This document shows positions 46,570 to 58,792 of a DNA stretch of 64,000 nucleotides, piece by piece. This DNA comes from Papaver somniferum. Taxonomy: Eukaryota > Streptophyta > Magnoliopsida > Ranunculales > Papaveraceae. The stretch spans positions 65,864,256-65,928,255 of the forward strand of contig NC_039364.1 in NCBI RefSeq assembly GCF_003573695.1, written 5' to 3'. Numbering within the stretch: position 1 is the stretch's first letter; each line of letters begins with the position of its first letter. The notes under the pieces are model-generated. The model was given only the letters and a program-made list of their open reading frames with translations. It ran no database searches and had not been told where the DNA came from. The position numbers and the translations under genes are program-made.

Positions 46570-49500
46570 GTGCATGCTTCCTCTGACGCGGTAGCAAGGA
46601 GTTCTCTTTGGCGTCAACTGGGGTTGGGATTTATTTCTATTCCGTGGTTGGTGTTGGGTGATTTTAATTGTGTTCTACACTTGGAAGAAAAGAAGGGTGG
46701 AAGGCCAATTAAAGAAATTTATACGAATGAATTTCGAAGTTGGATCTCTGACAATGGTTTGGTGGAAGCAGATGCTATTGGGAAGAAATATACTTGGACT
46801 AATTGTCGGAGTGGCATACATAGAATTGTTTCTAAACACGATAGGGATGTTATTAATGATGCTTGGTATGATAAGTATTCTAATTGGAGATGCAAAGCTA
46901 TGCCAAGAGTTTGCTCTAATCATTCCCCTCTGTTTGGTTTTGCTTTTGACAGTCCAAGGCCAAATAGGGATCCTTTTAGAATTCAGAAAATATGGCTTTC
47001 TCATCCATCTTTTTTGGATTTTGTAAAGGAAAATTGGAATGCTAGGCTGGATGGTGCGCCTCCTTTTGTTTTCACGTCTAAACTGAAGAGACTGAAGGAT
47101 GCCTTGAAGGTTTGGAATAGAACTTTGTTTGGGGATGTTCAGTTTCGCTTAAAACAAGCGGAATTGAATCTTGATAAGGAGAATGATGTTATGGATCAAA
47201 ATGTTAGGTGTGAGTTGCAATTTTTGAAGGTTGCTGATGCTAGAAAGGATGTTGATGAGGTGCGAACTGAGTTGGCAATTATGTTTAAGAAAAAATCGAG
47301 AACTAATTGGTTGGAAGATGGTGATCAAAATACTTGATTTTTCCACAATACCATACATATGAGGAGAATCCAAAACACAATCTCTGAATTGAAGATTTCT
47401 ACTAACTCTACTTTGTTTTTGCAGGATGAAATAAAGGATTACATTGTTGGTCACTAGCGTGCAAAATTAAATGGTGGAGGTGTGCATATTGTTCCAATGT
47501 TGTTTGAATATGAGCATGAAAGCATCTCAGCGGCTGAAAGTGCTTTTATGGATGCTATTCCGTCTTTGGATGAAGTTAAGGAAGCAGTATTCGATTTGCG
47601 CGCATACTCTGCTCCTGGCCCTGATGGATTTACAGGTTCTTTCTATAGAGTCTGTTGGAACATTATTTCTAGAGATCTTTTTAATTCTATTGCAAATTAT
47701 TGGGCGATGCGGAAAATTACTAATGGCATTAACTCTAGTTTTATTGTTCTAATCCCAAAAAATAAAAAATCTGATAATATTAAGGATTATAGGCCAATTG
47801 GTTTGAGCAACTTTTTCTTCAAAATCATTACAAAGATTATGGCTGCCAGACTTGGTACAGTGCTGAATAAATTGATTTTTGAAGAGCAAGTGGCGTTTAT
47901 GAAGGGAAGAAATATTCATGAAAACATAGCTTTGGCGTCGGAACTGATCAATGAGATTAGTTTGGAAAGGAAGCATGGTAATGTTGGCCTCAAACTGGAT
48001 ATAGCCCAAGCTTTTGACACGGTTAGTTGGGAATTTGTTGTTGAGGTTTTTTCGGCAATATGGTTTTTCTGATGCATGGTGTTCGTGGATGCTTAATATT
48101 CTTAACTCTGCTCGGATTTCTATTATGATTAATGGTAGCCCTAAAGGTTTTTCAGTATCACTAGAGGTCTGCGTCAAGGTGATTCTCTTTCACCTTTGAT
48201 TTTTGTTCTTATAGAAGATGTTTTGAGCCGCAATCTCTCTAAGTTGTTTGCAGCAAGAAGTATGCACTATATGGCGAGCAAGAAAGGTGTTGCGCCAACT
48301 CATTTACTCTTTGCGGATGATATTCTTATTTTCTGTAAAGGTAATATTCATATTTTGCGGAATTTGAAGGAGATGCTTGGTATGTACCAACTTGCTTCTG
48401 GACAATACGTTAGTTATGCCAAAAGCAAGTTCTATTATGGTGGTGAAAAACATTCTCGTGTTGTTGCTATTGAAAATTATATGGGCATGGAAAGGGCGCT
48501 ATTCTCAGATAAATATTTGCGAATCCAATTAAAACTTGGTATTGTGCGTCATATTCATGTTCGGCAAGTAATTGAGAAGATTATGGATAAACTGGCAGGT
48601 TGGAAGGGTAAGCTCTTGTCTTTTCAGGATCGGCTAGTTTTGATTAAATCAGTGATTTCTAGTTATTTGCTTCATTCCATGGCTGTGTATAAGTGGCCAT
48701 GCACGGCTATCAAATCAGTTGAGAGGGCCATTCGAAATTTCTTGTGGTCTGGAGATGCTGAGAAACGTAAATACTTTACGGTTCTTTATGATGATTTATG
48801 TCGTCCAAGGCGCGAAGGTGGTCTTGGTCTTAAGAAATTGATTGATGTTAATAGGGCCATGCTTATGAAGTTGTGGTTTTCGATTCGTGACTCTGATAAG
48901 ACTTGGGCCAGATTTTTGAAGGCGAAGTATTTCAAGATAAATGGCAACTTGATTGATTATAAATTGGGTTCTTCGGATTTTCTAGGAATCATATTGGTGT
49001 ATAACTTTGTGCAAAGGAATACACGCTCAATTTTAGGTAATGGTGCTAATACTTCCTTATTTTTTGATAATTGGTGTGATGATTTTTCAATTGCGCAAAG
49101 GCTTGGCATCACTAAAAAGGGTCCTAATGATTTTAAGGCCAAGGTTAGTGATATTATTGTTGATGGCTCTTGGGTTATTCCTCCAAAGACTAAGGAATTG
49201 ATGTTACAGTGCAATATTGATGTTGATAATTTGCCTCTTATTGGTGGTGGAGATGATTACAAAATTTGAGACTTGGACATCAAGGGCGTTTTCTCTGTCA
49301 AGTCGTCTAAGGCTGCCATCAGGGCAACCTTTGGAAGCTTCGCCAACTGCGGCTCTTTTCACAAGAAGTGTTGTGCACCCTACCTTAAGTGTACAGTACT
49401 AGAAGTTATTTAATAAACAATGATGTGCTACTGAAGATAACATCATTAAGAAGACAGGTAGGGAGATGCCTTCTATGTGCCGCCTGTGCAGGGAGAATTG

Positions 49501-50370
49501 CGAAGATGTCAGCCATATCACTTGGCATTGCAAAATTTCTAAGAAGATTTGGGATTGGGCGGATGTATTTTTAAACTGAAGCCGAATGAGGATCTTGTGG
49601 CATCTTACAAGGTTGCAAAAGGACGTAGTAGGATGATAAAGGATCTGTGGCTGGTTGCAAATCTTGCAATAGTTACGGAGTTATGGAAGCTGCGCAATAA
49701 GGATTATTATGAGAACATGCGTGTACGATGGCTTGAATTTAAGGGACGGGTTCATCAGGTAATTCGTGATAACTCAATTAGAATAAAGGGCCACATGTAC
49801 AACACCTTAGATGATTTGCGCATTTTGAATTTCTTTAGAGTGAAGCATAGATCTTGCAAGCATTTTGTTCCAATTAAAGTTACTTGGACGCCGCCTAATC
49901 CAGGCGAGCTTATGATCTGTTGTGATGGAGCATCACTTGGCAACCCGGGCCAAGCTGGTTCTGGTGTAGTTTTTCGTGATTCTAACTCGGCAGTTCTGGG
50001 TGTTCTGTGCGTTGGACTCGGCTGGCGGACCAATGACTACGCTGAAGTGTGTGCGGTTATCTATGGCGCAGTTGTTGCTCAAAGGTGGAATGTCAAAAAT
50101 CTATGCGTCAGATCGGATTCAATGAGTTGCATTTTAGCTTTTCAGAAAGGTGAGTTCCCGTGGAAGCTAATGCAGAAGTGGAGAATGGCGAAGAGTTTTT
50201 ACAACAATATTAGCTATGTTCATAGTTACAGAGAGGCTAATTTTTCAGTTGATGCCTCGTCCAAACAAGCCTGTTTGTTGGCTGAGGAAATTTATGAGTT
50301 TTATGAGGGTAGGCCAGGTTTCATTCAGTCTGTTGAATGGCCTGGAGAGGTTTATTTTCGTTTGAAATAG
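46570..50370 (+). pseudogene. LINE ORF2: endonuclease remnant, RT, RNase H
   Basis: The first ~80-100 residues of the AP endonuclease are missing; the frame enters at ASSDAVARSSLW, then WLVLGDFNCVL. The usual SDHSPL active-site string is SNHSPL. RT follows: SAPGPDGFTGSFYR, DYRPIGLSNFFFKIITKIMA, KLDIAQAFDTVSWEF and FADDILIF (near 48310). zf-RVT remnant CRLCRENCEDVSHITWHC near 49475. RNase H: CCDGASLGNPG, DYAEVCAVIYGA, VRSDSMSC and NFSVDASSKQ. Frame breaks near 48060, 48170 and 49560 and stops near 47335, 47456 and 49267 inactivate it. Confidence 0.9.
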
Positions 50371-50470
50371 GTTTTATTGGCGTGCAGCCTAACGGCTTAA
50401 CGCTAATATAGCCTAGTCCCTGTACATTTTCGCTTTTTATTTTATTTTTAAGTTGACCAAGTAAAAAAAA

Positions 50471-50488
50471 CTTCCTTAGAAATATATA
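50471..50488. repeat. LINE target site duplication, right copy (18 bp)
   Basis: Identical to 44418-44435 and continues into ccaccaagca as in the empty relative at 39728. Confidence 0.93.
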
Positions 50489-50989
50489 CCACCAAGCATA
50501 AAAATGATTAGAGCATATATAGAATAAAGAGGATGTGGTGTTTACAAACCGCAATCGCACATTATTATCTCCTTCGTCGCACTTGTATTACATCTTTTAC
50601 ACTTTTAAATATGGTGCTCAATCAGTTTATCACGTCAAATGTGGTGCAATCAAGCCAAGGAGGGGCGATAGGTTCGAAGAGGTGTAATTAAGCCTGAATT
50701 GAAAGCTTAGATAAAATTGATTATGGATGGAAGTTTTCAAAGAGTCATGATGGTTCTGGATACCGTGTATGGGATATCGAACTTGCATGCAAGGTCTAGA
50801 GACACTGAGATAGGTGTATAGAATTAGGTTTTGAAAATATGCTTGCATGGAGTAATGATGATTTTGGAGAAGATGCGCATGTATTTGAATTCTCGTTAAT
50901 AGCAAAGAGATGGTACGTTTAACCAAACGCCATAAATAACTATTGATGGTGTTATACTTTTTATCTATGAGGCTTCTCTCCGATCCTAA

Positions 50990-51600
50990 GTTGGCAGAGA
51001 GCAAATCAATTTTTAAAATCGATAATATGGCCTATTAGGCCATTCTACAGAATCTAAAAAGGGAGGTCTACCAGTGTCAATTTCTGTCGTACAACCTCTC
51101 TTGGCCATTTCGTCAGCTGCAAAATTTATCTCACGATATACATGCTCAAATGTCATGGGCGCATAATCAGCTTTCACTGCTAACCATCTCTGTCGTACAA
51201 TCCATGGCATAAAGTCAGCGAAGAATGCATGCACTGCACTTTTGGAGTCCGAACGTACACGGATTTTCTCATGGCTAAAAACTGCTTAGCCCATTCCAAT
51301 CCGCTAATTAGCTGTGGAGCCCAGACTGATGCTCAACGCCCCAAGCACTTCACAACTGCTACTTCTTGCCACTGTACCCGAGCCAGCAGGTCCCAAATTA
51401 CTTCTGAGGCCCCATCACAACAAATTAAAATTTCTTTACATTCCGGTGGCCTCCATAAACACTCCATTGGGATGATAATCTTTACACTCCTATGTGAAAC
51501 TCGAAAATACCGCAGAATTCGCAAATCCTGGCATGTGTTGAACATGTGGCCTGCCATTCTCATTCATTCATAAACATAAGTATTGACACTGATTCATAAT
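50990..51600 (-). pseudogene. Second LINE 3' remnant: RNase H domain
   Basis: Minus-strand pieces: HMFNTCQDLRILRYFRVSHR and RPPECKEILICCDGAS (51563-51400), then after frame breaks VHAFFADFMPW, FEHVYREINFAADEMAKRG and PPFLDSVEWPNRPYYRF to a stop at 51013. The layout matches the C-terminus of the LINE at 44436 (PGFIQSVEWPGEVYFRL) but is clearly diverged, so it is a different, 5'-truncated L1 copy. Confidence 0.8.
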
Positions 51601-53785
51601 CTTGGAAACACAAGCCAATTTTTTTAGTCATGTATTTGACAGAAGATATAAAGATCAAACATATACAGATGTTCGTAATTTGTCCCTTTGCCAGATTGTA
51701 GATTAAGACTAGGTATGTATATGCCTCTCCTTCAAGTGAATTAGACTGGATAGAGAATCAAAGATGCAATTTCAAACACGATGTACCTTATGCGAACCCA
51801 GAGCATTGCAGGCCAACTATTAAGAAACACTTGTTTTCAATACATTTTAGTCTTGTACATGTTCCATTTCTTTGATTGTAGTTTTAGTTTATAGAATACA
51901 TCCTGCATCTCCAGCATTATCGACACACAATCGTAGGACAATATGAATAAGATGACTTCATCATATTGCATTTAAAAAAGTTACAACCGTTCTGCTCATT
52001 CAGTGTTGAGCAACATTTAGCAGCAACATTATCATTTCATGTCCAGTTATTACATGTTCATAAACCAAAACATACCCAGTTATTAATCCCAAGTCTCTCA
52101 TCTTCGCGAAATTCCTCAATTCTCTCTTTTAGGACAGGTTTAGCTTCGTCAATATTAGCAATCCCAAGGCCGTATTCAGATTTTGGACAACATAGTACAA
52201 GATGCATGATTTGAGCTGTGCTGTAAATGCTAGCAATTAGTAACTAGGGTTTCTTTGCAGAGAGTACTGTAAATGCAGATGTTGATCTCGGTTGTAATGA
52301 ACTGGGTCTTTTCTGTGCAACTAGTGTTCTTGTAAGGAATCCAGTTAGAACTGTAATATTGGCTTTGTGAGAACTTTTAATGAAATGAGTTTTTTGAAAT
52401 GGATGTTTAATGAGGCTAACAAGGTAATTTAATCTTTGTAGATAAAACTATAGATAGTGTTGAATTATCGAAGGTAGATTCAATCAGGAGAGAATTTAAT
52501 TTTGCAGGATGTTGTAGCATTGCAGGAGAAAAAAACTCGGGAGAACATGCAGAAAATACATACAATTTTCAGGATTTAATATAGTTTGAAGGTAGTTACC
52601 CTTCTAAAAATTTCTGCAAACCGAGTTTTGCACTCACATTAAACAATTTTCTTCGGTCAACCAATCAAAATCGAAGGTTTTGTCCACCCACATATTTACT
52701 CTTTTATCTTACAAAATACCACTGAATACGCGTCACATGTGCGACTCATTTGCGACATGACAGTAATATTCCTAGCAAAAAGTAGCACTGAATACGCGAC
52801 TCCAGTGAGATTGATTAACGACACTGAAAATAATGTGCGACACCGAGCCGAACGGCTCTTAACTTAATAGCACAGTTTTTGCGTTTCTTATTTGATGGAT
52901 GTGCGACACATGAACTACGTGGGTCCCAAAGCCGTTTAAGCCGAGTAAACGCCGGTAGGCTCTTAACTTAATAGCACCATATTTGCGCTACCCGAGTGAT
53001 AGGCGTATGACATATCTGCGACTATTTTTAATGGCCAGATTAAGGAAAATTAATAATTAATGGATACTTTTTCTGGTTCCCATTAGGGGTTCTACTGTTT
53101 GAAAAAGAAGTAAAACTAATTGAAACAACATCCTATTGAAGTCTCACGAATTGAGATTTCAAATCAGTTACACAAGATATTGTTTTTTGATTGACATGAA
53201 TCCTCATAACAAATCAATTTTAAACTTTCTTATACCATACATTTAATCGGATGCAACACATACTTACTTCTGCTGAACCAACATGAATGGAAATCCTAAG
53301 TAGTCATTCAACAAACGAACCCCACAGAAACGATGTAAATTCTGATCGAAACCTTAAAAGACCATCAGGAGTTTTCCATCACGAGCCTAATTAAAACTCT
53401 TTTACTGGAAACCCTCTCTCACAAACTTACCGACCAAATCAATACTCTTTCATTACAACAACCATCTATTTTATCGATCAAAAAAAGATCAATCATCCTT
53501 GTCCTACCTATTGATTGAGCTGAATGAAGTGATGCCTGAAAATTGGAAAAATTTGATCTCCAATAACCCAAATCAATCGTGCCTGAAAACTAGATCCCAT
53601 ATCGTTATGTATGTGCGACCCAAACTCTATGTTTTGTTGGGGGCGAATTAGTCAATAAAAAAAATGGAATGCTATTATTTTAAGTTGTGGTATTTTGTGT
53701 TTCGTTAAATTCTATTGTGGTACCAAACGTCATTGGCCCATCGGTTATGTATGATTTCATACTCATGAAAAAAATACATTTACAT
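51601..53785. other. No supported gene; repeats only
   Basis: Holds the right copy of the 83-bp repeat (52235-52317) and a GTGCGAC/GGCTCTTAAC-containing repeat region (52733-53030). A minus-strand frame at 52070-52212 (SEYGLGIANIDEAKPVLKER then IEEFREDERLG) reads like protein but I cannot place it. Rest AT-rich. Confidence 0.35.
52235..52317. repeat. 83-bp direct repeat, right copy
   Basis: Right-hand partner of 44166-44248. Confidence 0.9.
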
Positions 53786-55342
53786 ATTAAGGAATGCGAT
53801 CTTTGCAAACTGTGGCTAAAATGTTCATGATCTGATTCTATTGAATCAATCCGATTTTGCTTAAATTGTGTCTTGTATACTTCTATGAGAATATAAACAA
53901 TTGAACAACTCTATGAGTAACACAATTAGATTCATTTGATTATCATTTGACCTAGAAGTGTTAAGATGAACATGGTTAGGACAAAAGTGTTCATATGGCT
54001 AACTTTGGTTAACTGTTATTGAGCCAACTCAATATACACGTTTAGGTACGGTTACCCATATCTAAATGAAGGTATATTTCATTTGTGTGTAACAAGATAA
54101 GACCATCTAACGGTGGAGAGATATTAGCTTGAATCTTAAATCAGGTTTTCATCCAACAATGAATATTGATTGCTTTGTTCCAAAGTTATCAAACCCTGAT
54201 TTGAAGACTATATAAGGGAGAACTCTAGAAACTGGGAAACCTAATCCCCAAACCTCATGTGTGATACTAGTTGCGACTAGAGTCGATTCTCCTTTAACCT
54301 AGGTTTTTCCTAAAACCATTATAGGTTAATGACTTGAAGACTTCATTGGGATTCTGAAGCCAGACCCAACTATTTTCTCTGTAGTTGTGTGTTCTGATCT
54401 TACTTGTTCTATCGTATCGAGTATCTCTAAGATTTGCTCGAGATTTATTTCCGATATGTAAGATATAAAAAGTAATCACAAAGCTCTTCGTGTCATTCTT
54501 TGTGATTCCACAATAACTTGTTATACTACCATATAGTTAAGTTATTGTGAGGTGATTGATATTTCTAGGCTGTTCTCTGGGAATATAAGACCGGATTATC
54601 AATTGGTTCATGTTCATATTGATTTATCAAAAGACAGAACAAAAACTTCGTAGGTATTTCCGTGGGAGACAGATTTATCTATCAGAATAGACTTTTTTAT
54701 GGGAAATAGATTTGTTTATTAAAGTCTTCGACTTTAAGTCGTAGCAACTCTTAGTTGTGGGTGAGATCAGCTAAGGGAATCAAGTGCGTAGTATCCTGCT
54801 GGTATCAGAGACGTAAGGAACTCAACTGTACCTTGAATCAGTGTGAGATTGATTGGGGTTCAACTACAGTCCAAATTGAAGTTAGTTTGTAGTAGGCTAG
54901 TATCTGTAGCGGCTTAATACATTGTGGTGTTCAATCTGGACTAGGTTCCGGGGCTTTTCTGCATTTGCGGTTTACTCGTTAACAAAATTCTGGTGTCCGT
55001 GTTATTTCTATTCCGCATTATATTTTGTTATATAATTGAAATATCACAGGTTGTGTGTTAGAATCAATCAATTGGAAATCCGACCTTTGGTTGTTGATTG
55101 AAATTGATTGATACTTGAACATTGGTCTTTGGTACCGTTCAAGTGATTTCTCTTGTATTCAATTAGACTCGCAGATTACTATTTGCTTGAGTAAGAATTG
55201 AATCGAGAAAGAGAGATATAACTCTTTGATATACTTTATTAAGATTGATTCTAGTTGATTCTCTTGAAATTATATTGGAGTTTCTCCATACAAATTGATA
55301 ATCGAAATATTGGGTGAGGTTGTTGTACCCCCGCTTTTTCAA
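53786..55342 (+). repeat. Left LTR of A2 (5'-truncated)
   Basis: Starts inside the family-A LTR at 'aaggaatgcgatctttgcaa' and ends CCCCGCTTTTTCA. TATATAAG at 54209. More diverged from the A1 and A3 LTRs than they are from each other, by eye. Confidence 0.85.
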
Positions 55343-55344
55343 TT

Positions 55345-55356
55345 GGTATCATAACA
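55345..55356 (+). other. Primer-binding site of A2
   Basis: TGGTATCATAAC, 10 of 12 matches to the initiator tRNA-Met type TGGTATCAGAGC, two bases after the LTR. Confidence 0.75.
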
Positions 55357-55407
55357 GGCAAACACGTTCAAGACCTTACAAGTCTCTGTTTGTAGCGATC
55401 TGACTCT

Positions 55408-57021
55408 ATGGACAGAGGTGTTATCTCTATCAACGTACCGCCAGTCTTCGATGACTCTAATTACTTATGTTGGAAAATTGATATGCGAGCTTTTCTTCAA
55501 GAACGTGATTTTCAATCATGGGTATATGTTGTTAATGGCTATGATGCTCCCGTTGTGGCAGTTGGAAATGTAAACGTTCCCAAGAATATTGGTGAATACA
55601 ACCCTTCCGACATACTTGCTGCAAAGCAAAATTCCGACAGTTTGAATGTCATCATACATGCCATTACCCCGAATCTTCAGCACCATGTGTCAAATTGCAC
55701 TAAGTCTAAAGAAGCGTGGGATATATTAGAAACCGTATTCGAAGGTAATACCAGTGAAAAGGAAGCTAGGCTTCAAAACCTTAATTCCGATTGGGAAAAC
55801 CTTCGTATGGCAGATGAAGAAACATTTGATGAGTTTAATCACAAAGTGTCTGAAATTGTTAATGCATCTTTTGCATTGGGTAAGACTATTCCTGAAAAGG
55901 ACATTGTGATGAAAATTCTCAGATCACTGCCATCTAGATACGGTTCTAAGAAGCATGCCATCGTTGAAGGAAATAACCTTGATAAACTTTCCAGAAACAC
56001 TCTGATAGGAAAGTTAAAAATTCTTGATCTTGACACAGGCAGAACGTTCGCGCTCAACGCTGTGACCAAAACAAGCACATCCTCTCACTTGTCTTGGGCT
56101 GATGAATGTTGCGTCAATCATGTTGATTTTGATAAATCACTGATAATCAGAAAGGTCAAGGATTTGATAAAGAAGATAAATAGATGTGATGAATATCCAT
56201 CTTCAGTTAATGCTTCAAATGATTGAATAAAAGACAAATCTACTCTGAATGTCTCAGATGAGTCTACTACAGATTCTCTCTCCACTTCAACTTCTGATTC
56301 AGAACTTGAGTATGACACAGAGTTTCTTGATCTTCTGCATAAAGAGATTCTTCAAGAGAACCTTCACTTAAAGGCCTCTTTGAAAAAAATTGAATCATCA
56401 CTCCAGGCGAAAAATATTGAGATAAAGCGTCTTAATGATAAGTTCGTCAGAACCATGTCTCTAAAGGAAGAAGAGATTAACACTCTCAAGTATGACCTGC
56501 AAAGGTTATCTGGAAGCTCTGACAAAATTGCAGCAATATTATTTGGTCAGAGATCCTTTGAAAACACTAATGGTTTGGGGTTCAAAAGCAAAACTCAAAG
56601 CTCAAAGTTGTCCACTCCGACTAATCAAGGAACAACGACTATTGATTGTTGTGTTAAACAGGAAGAGTCACATAAAGAAAAAAAATCCTCATTAACTTGT
56701 TCTTTTTGTGGACATTTGAAGCATGATCAAAATACTTGTTGGAGATTCAGAAGGAGCAATAAGAGAATCACCAAACTTCAAGAGAACATGCATAAAATGA
56801 ATCTAGGTCCGGATAACCAAGCTCTTTTTAAAAATCCAGGTCTAGACGACGTAAGAAATCTGTTTACACAACAACCAGTGATAAGCCACGAAAAAATAAG
56901 ATATGTGAGCATATGGCTCACTCTGTCACCAACTAATGCTGGTGACGTCCGCATCCTCATTTTTAGCTTGGGGAAAATGAGGTTTGCGCTAAAAATGGCT
57001 CAAGTTGTTGTTTTTTTGTAA
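55408..57021 (+). pseudogene. A2 gag (Copia UBN2 type), one in-frame stop
   Basis: ATG 55408 opens a 537-codon frame broken only by TGA at 56224. N-terminus VPPVFDDSNYLCWKIDMRAF is the DUF4219-like start of Copia gag. The UBN2 region follows (SKEAWDILETVFEG, ARLQNLNSDWENLRMADEE, MKILRSLPSRYGSKKHAIVE). The middle is a long coiled coil (LHKEILQENLHLKASLKKIE, IKRLNDKFVRTMSLKEEEIN). One knuckle CSFCGHLKHDQNTC lies near 56699; the first knuckle seen in A1 (CFKCKGFGHFANEC) is absent. After the knuckle the sequence leaves the A1 pattern and ends at 57021. Confidence 0.85.
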
Positions 57022-57079
57022 ATTCTTTTCTTATATTTGTTAAAAAAAATCTCCTAAGAAAAAGGATGATGAATAGATC

Positions 57080-57096
57080 TTGAAAGACTCTTTCAA
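57080..57096 (+). other. Short inverted repeat after A2 gag
   Basis: TTGAAAG, 3-nt loop, CTTTCAA, about 60 nt after the gag stop. Weaker than its counterparts in A1 and A3. Confidence 0.35.
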
Positions 57097-57173
57097 AAGT
57101 CTTCCTAGGGTTTGGTATTCATAAATCCTTATATTCCTTTGTCTCTTCCTTTTATCCAAAAAGATACTATCTC

Positions 57174-57584
57174 ATGGCTCATGTGACTAGAAGAACTACA
57201 AAAAGAGATGCAGTTGAAGCAGTTAATGTGTATATTTGCGAAGGAATCTCTTCCTAAAGGGTGATGAAATATAAGTCGACAAAGAATGAAGAAGGTTCTT
57301 CCTCTAACTGTCTCTTATCTGTTTGTCATTTTGATAATAATTTTAGAGGCATGGTGAAAGATTTCATCAACAAGAGAAATGATTTAAAATCTCAAATCGT
57401 TTCCTCTTTGGAAAAGATAACTCACTATGAACAAATGTTGTCTCTAACCAAGAACACCTTGAGTGAACTAAAAAGAGAACTTAGTGAGTTAACTGACATT
57501 TCTGAAGACCTAGAGGAATTAAATGATCCCGTCATCAATAGTTTCTTCAATAATGAGAAGGAATTCTCTGTAGATGCTCTGTGA
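57174..57584 (+). pseudogene. A2 ORF2: small coiled-coil protein, one stop
   Basis: ATG 57174 (MAHVTRRTTKRDAVEAVNVY) runs in one frame to 57584 with a single TAA near 57255; an internal ATG at 57261 would still give 107 residues. The C-terminal two thirds is helical with heptads (MVKDFINKRNDLKSQIVSSL, LSLTKNTLSELKRELSEL). Different in sequence from the small ORFs of A1 and A3 but the same position and style. Confidence 0.5.
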
Positions 57585-58780
57585 AAGCTCTATAATGCCT
57601 AGTAAATCTTCTATTTTCGTGTTTTGTTTAGAAGAATAACTAGAGTTTGGAATAGCCATTATTGTGATTACACATAGCTATGTCCAACGTTTTCATCTTC
57701 ATGTTTTTAGATTTATTGGTTTAAATTCTAAAATTGTTTGGAAGATGATTTTTACAGTATTAATCTTTATGGTTTTATATATTGCAATTTGTTATGGGAT
57801 ATGTGTTTGCGTCCGTGAACTGTGATTGTCCCATATCTTGTCAAAAGTTAAGTCCTTTGTATGTCGATATGCATGTGTTGATAAAAGAAGGAATGAACTT
57901 TTGACAAATACAAAAGTTAAGCCTATTATGTCAATTATTGATGGAAGATAGGTTAAAATCTTTTGTTTACAAGGATTATGTCTATTGTATGTCATTGTGT
58001 AAATGGTGATGGAAAATAGAATGAATCCTTGATTATTCCACATTATTTGGTCGACCTCCGGTCTACAATTTTTGTGCATATACTGTGTTGTTCCATAAGT
58101 TGTCTTATGTTGAGCACAATCGACTGAGTTATTCATTCGCTTATGATTAGTTTAGTTGTTGCTCCGTGAGGTACTTTATGTCGAGCATGATCACTAAATT
58201 AATCATCCTTTTATGGTTATTTAGTTGTTGCTTCGTAAGTTCTCTTATGTCGAGCATGACCAATTAAATTGATTACTTTTTGTGGTTAATTTGGTTGTGT
58301 ATTCCGATTAGATTAATTACGGGTACTCTTGTGATTAATCTAATTGAGTATTTTTGAGTCTCCATAAGTTCACTTATGTTGAGCATTTCCGATTAAATCA
58401 ATCATGGGTTCTCTCGTGGTTAATTTAATTGAGTACTTTGGATTCAAATTCATACTTGTATGTGATTTGTTATGTCCAAATAAATCTTTCTTTTCTTTTG
58501 AAATTAAGGTCACTCTTGTTGTTCCTTCGGGTATGACATAAAATGGGGGAGAGTTCTTAATTGAACTTGTGCTTAATTGCCAAATCTTTGTGGGGAGTGC
58601 GGTTGTGGAATATTATAGGGGTTATCTTGTATCTTAATAAACTCCTTGATGAATGCATTTAACTTCGGCTATATGATTGCATCTAAATAAGATGATATGT
58701 GCTTTCTTTTGGTCATGAAATGTCTCTTTCAGAAATTTCATTAGGATCCCGTTTTCGTACCTTTGCCAATTTTATTGAAA
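57585..58780 (+). other. A2 3' noncoding spacer with hairpin repeats
   Basis: Palindromic units TGCTCCGTGAG...GTCGAGCA at 58160-58187 and TGCTTCGTAAG...GTCGAGCA at 58229-58256, with related ones near 58090-58120 and 58360-58385. Collinear with the A1 and A3 spacers. Confidence 0.7.
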
Positions 58781-58792
58781 AAAGGGGAGAAT
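58778..58792 (+). other. Polypurine tract of A2
   Basis: GAAAAAAGGGGAGAAT just before the LTR start at 58793. Confidence 0.75.

Larger units (their letters stand above)
44436..50470 (+). mobile_element. L1-type LINE with RNase H, near full length, inactive
   Basis: About 6.0 kb between 18-bp target duplications, ending in a short A tail (50463-50470). It encodes ORF1 (DUF4283 plus CCHC) and ORF2 (partial AP endonuclease, RT, zf-RVT, RNase H). The RNase H domain places it in the plant L1 group that carries a C-terminal RNase H. Five stops in ORF1, loss of the ORF2 N-terminus and several frame breaks show it cannot move on its own. Confidence 0.93.

Noticed and set aside
47749..48177. Minus-strand ORF across the LINE RT
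   Set aside because: Antisense to the RT coding sequence with no independent motif.
52070..52212. Minus-strand exon reading SEYGLGIANIDEAKPVLKER
   Set aside because: Protein-like but isolated, with no start, splice partner or recognised family; noted only in the regional entry.
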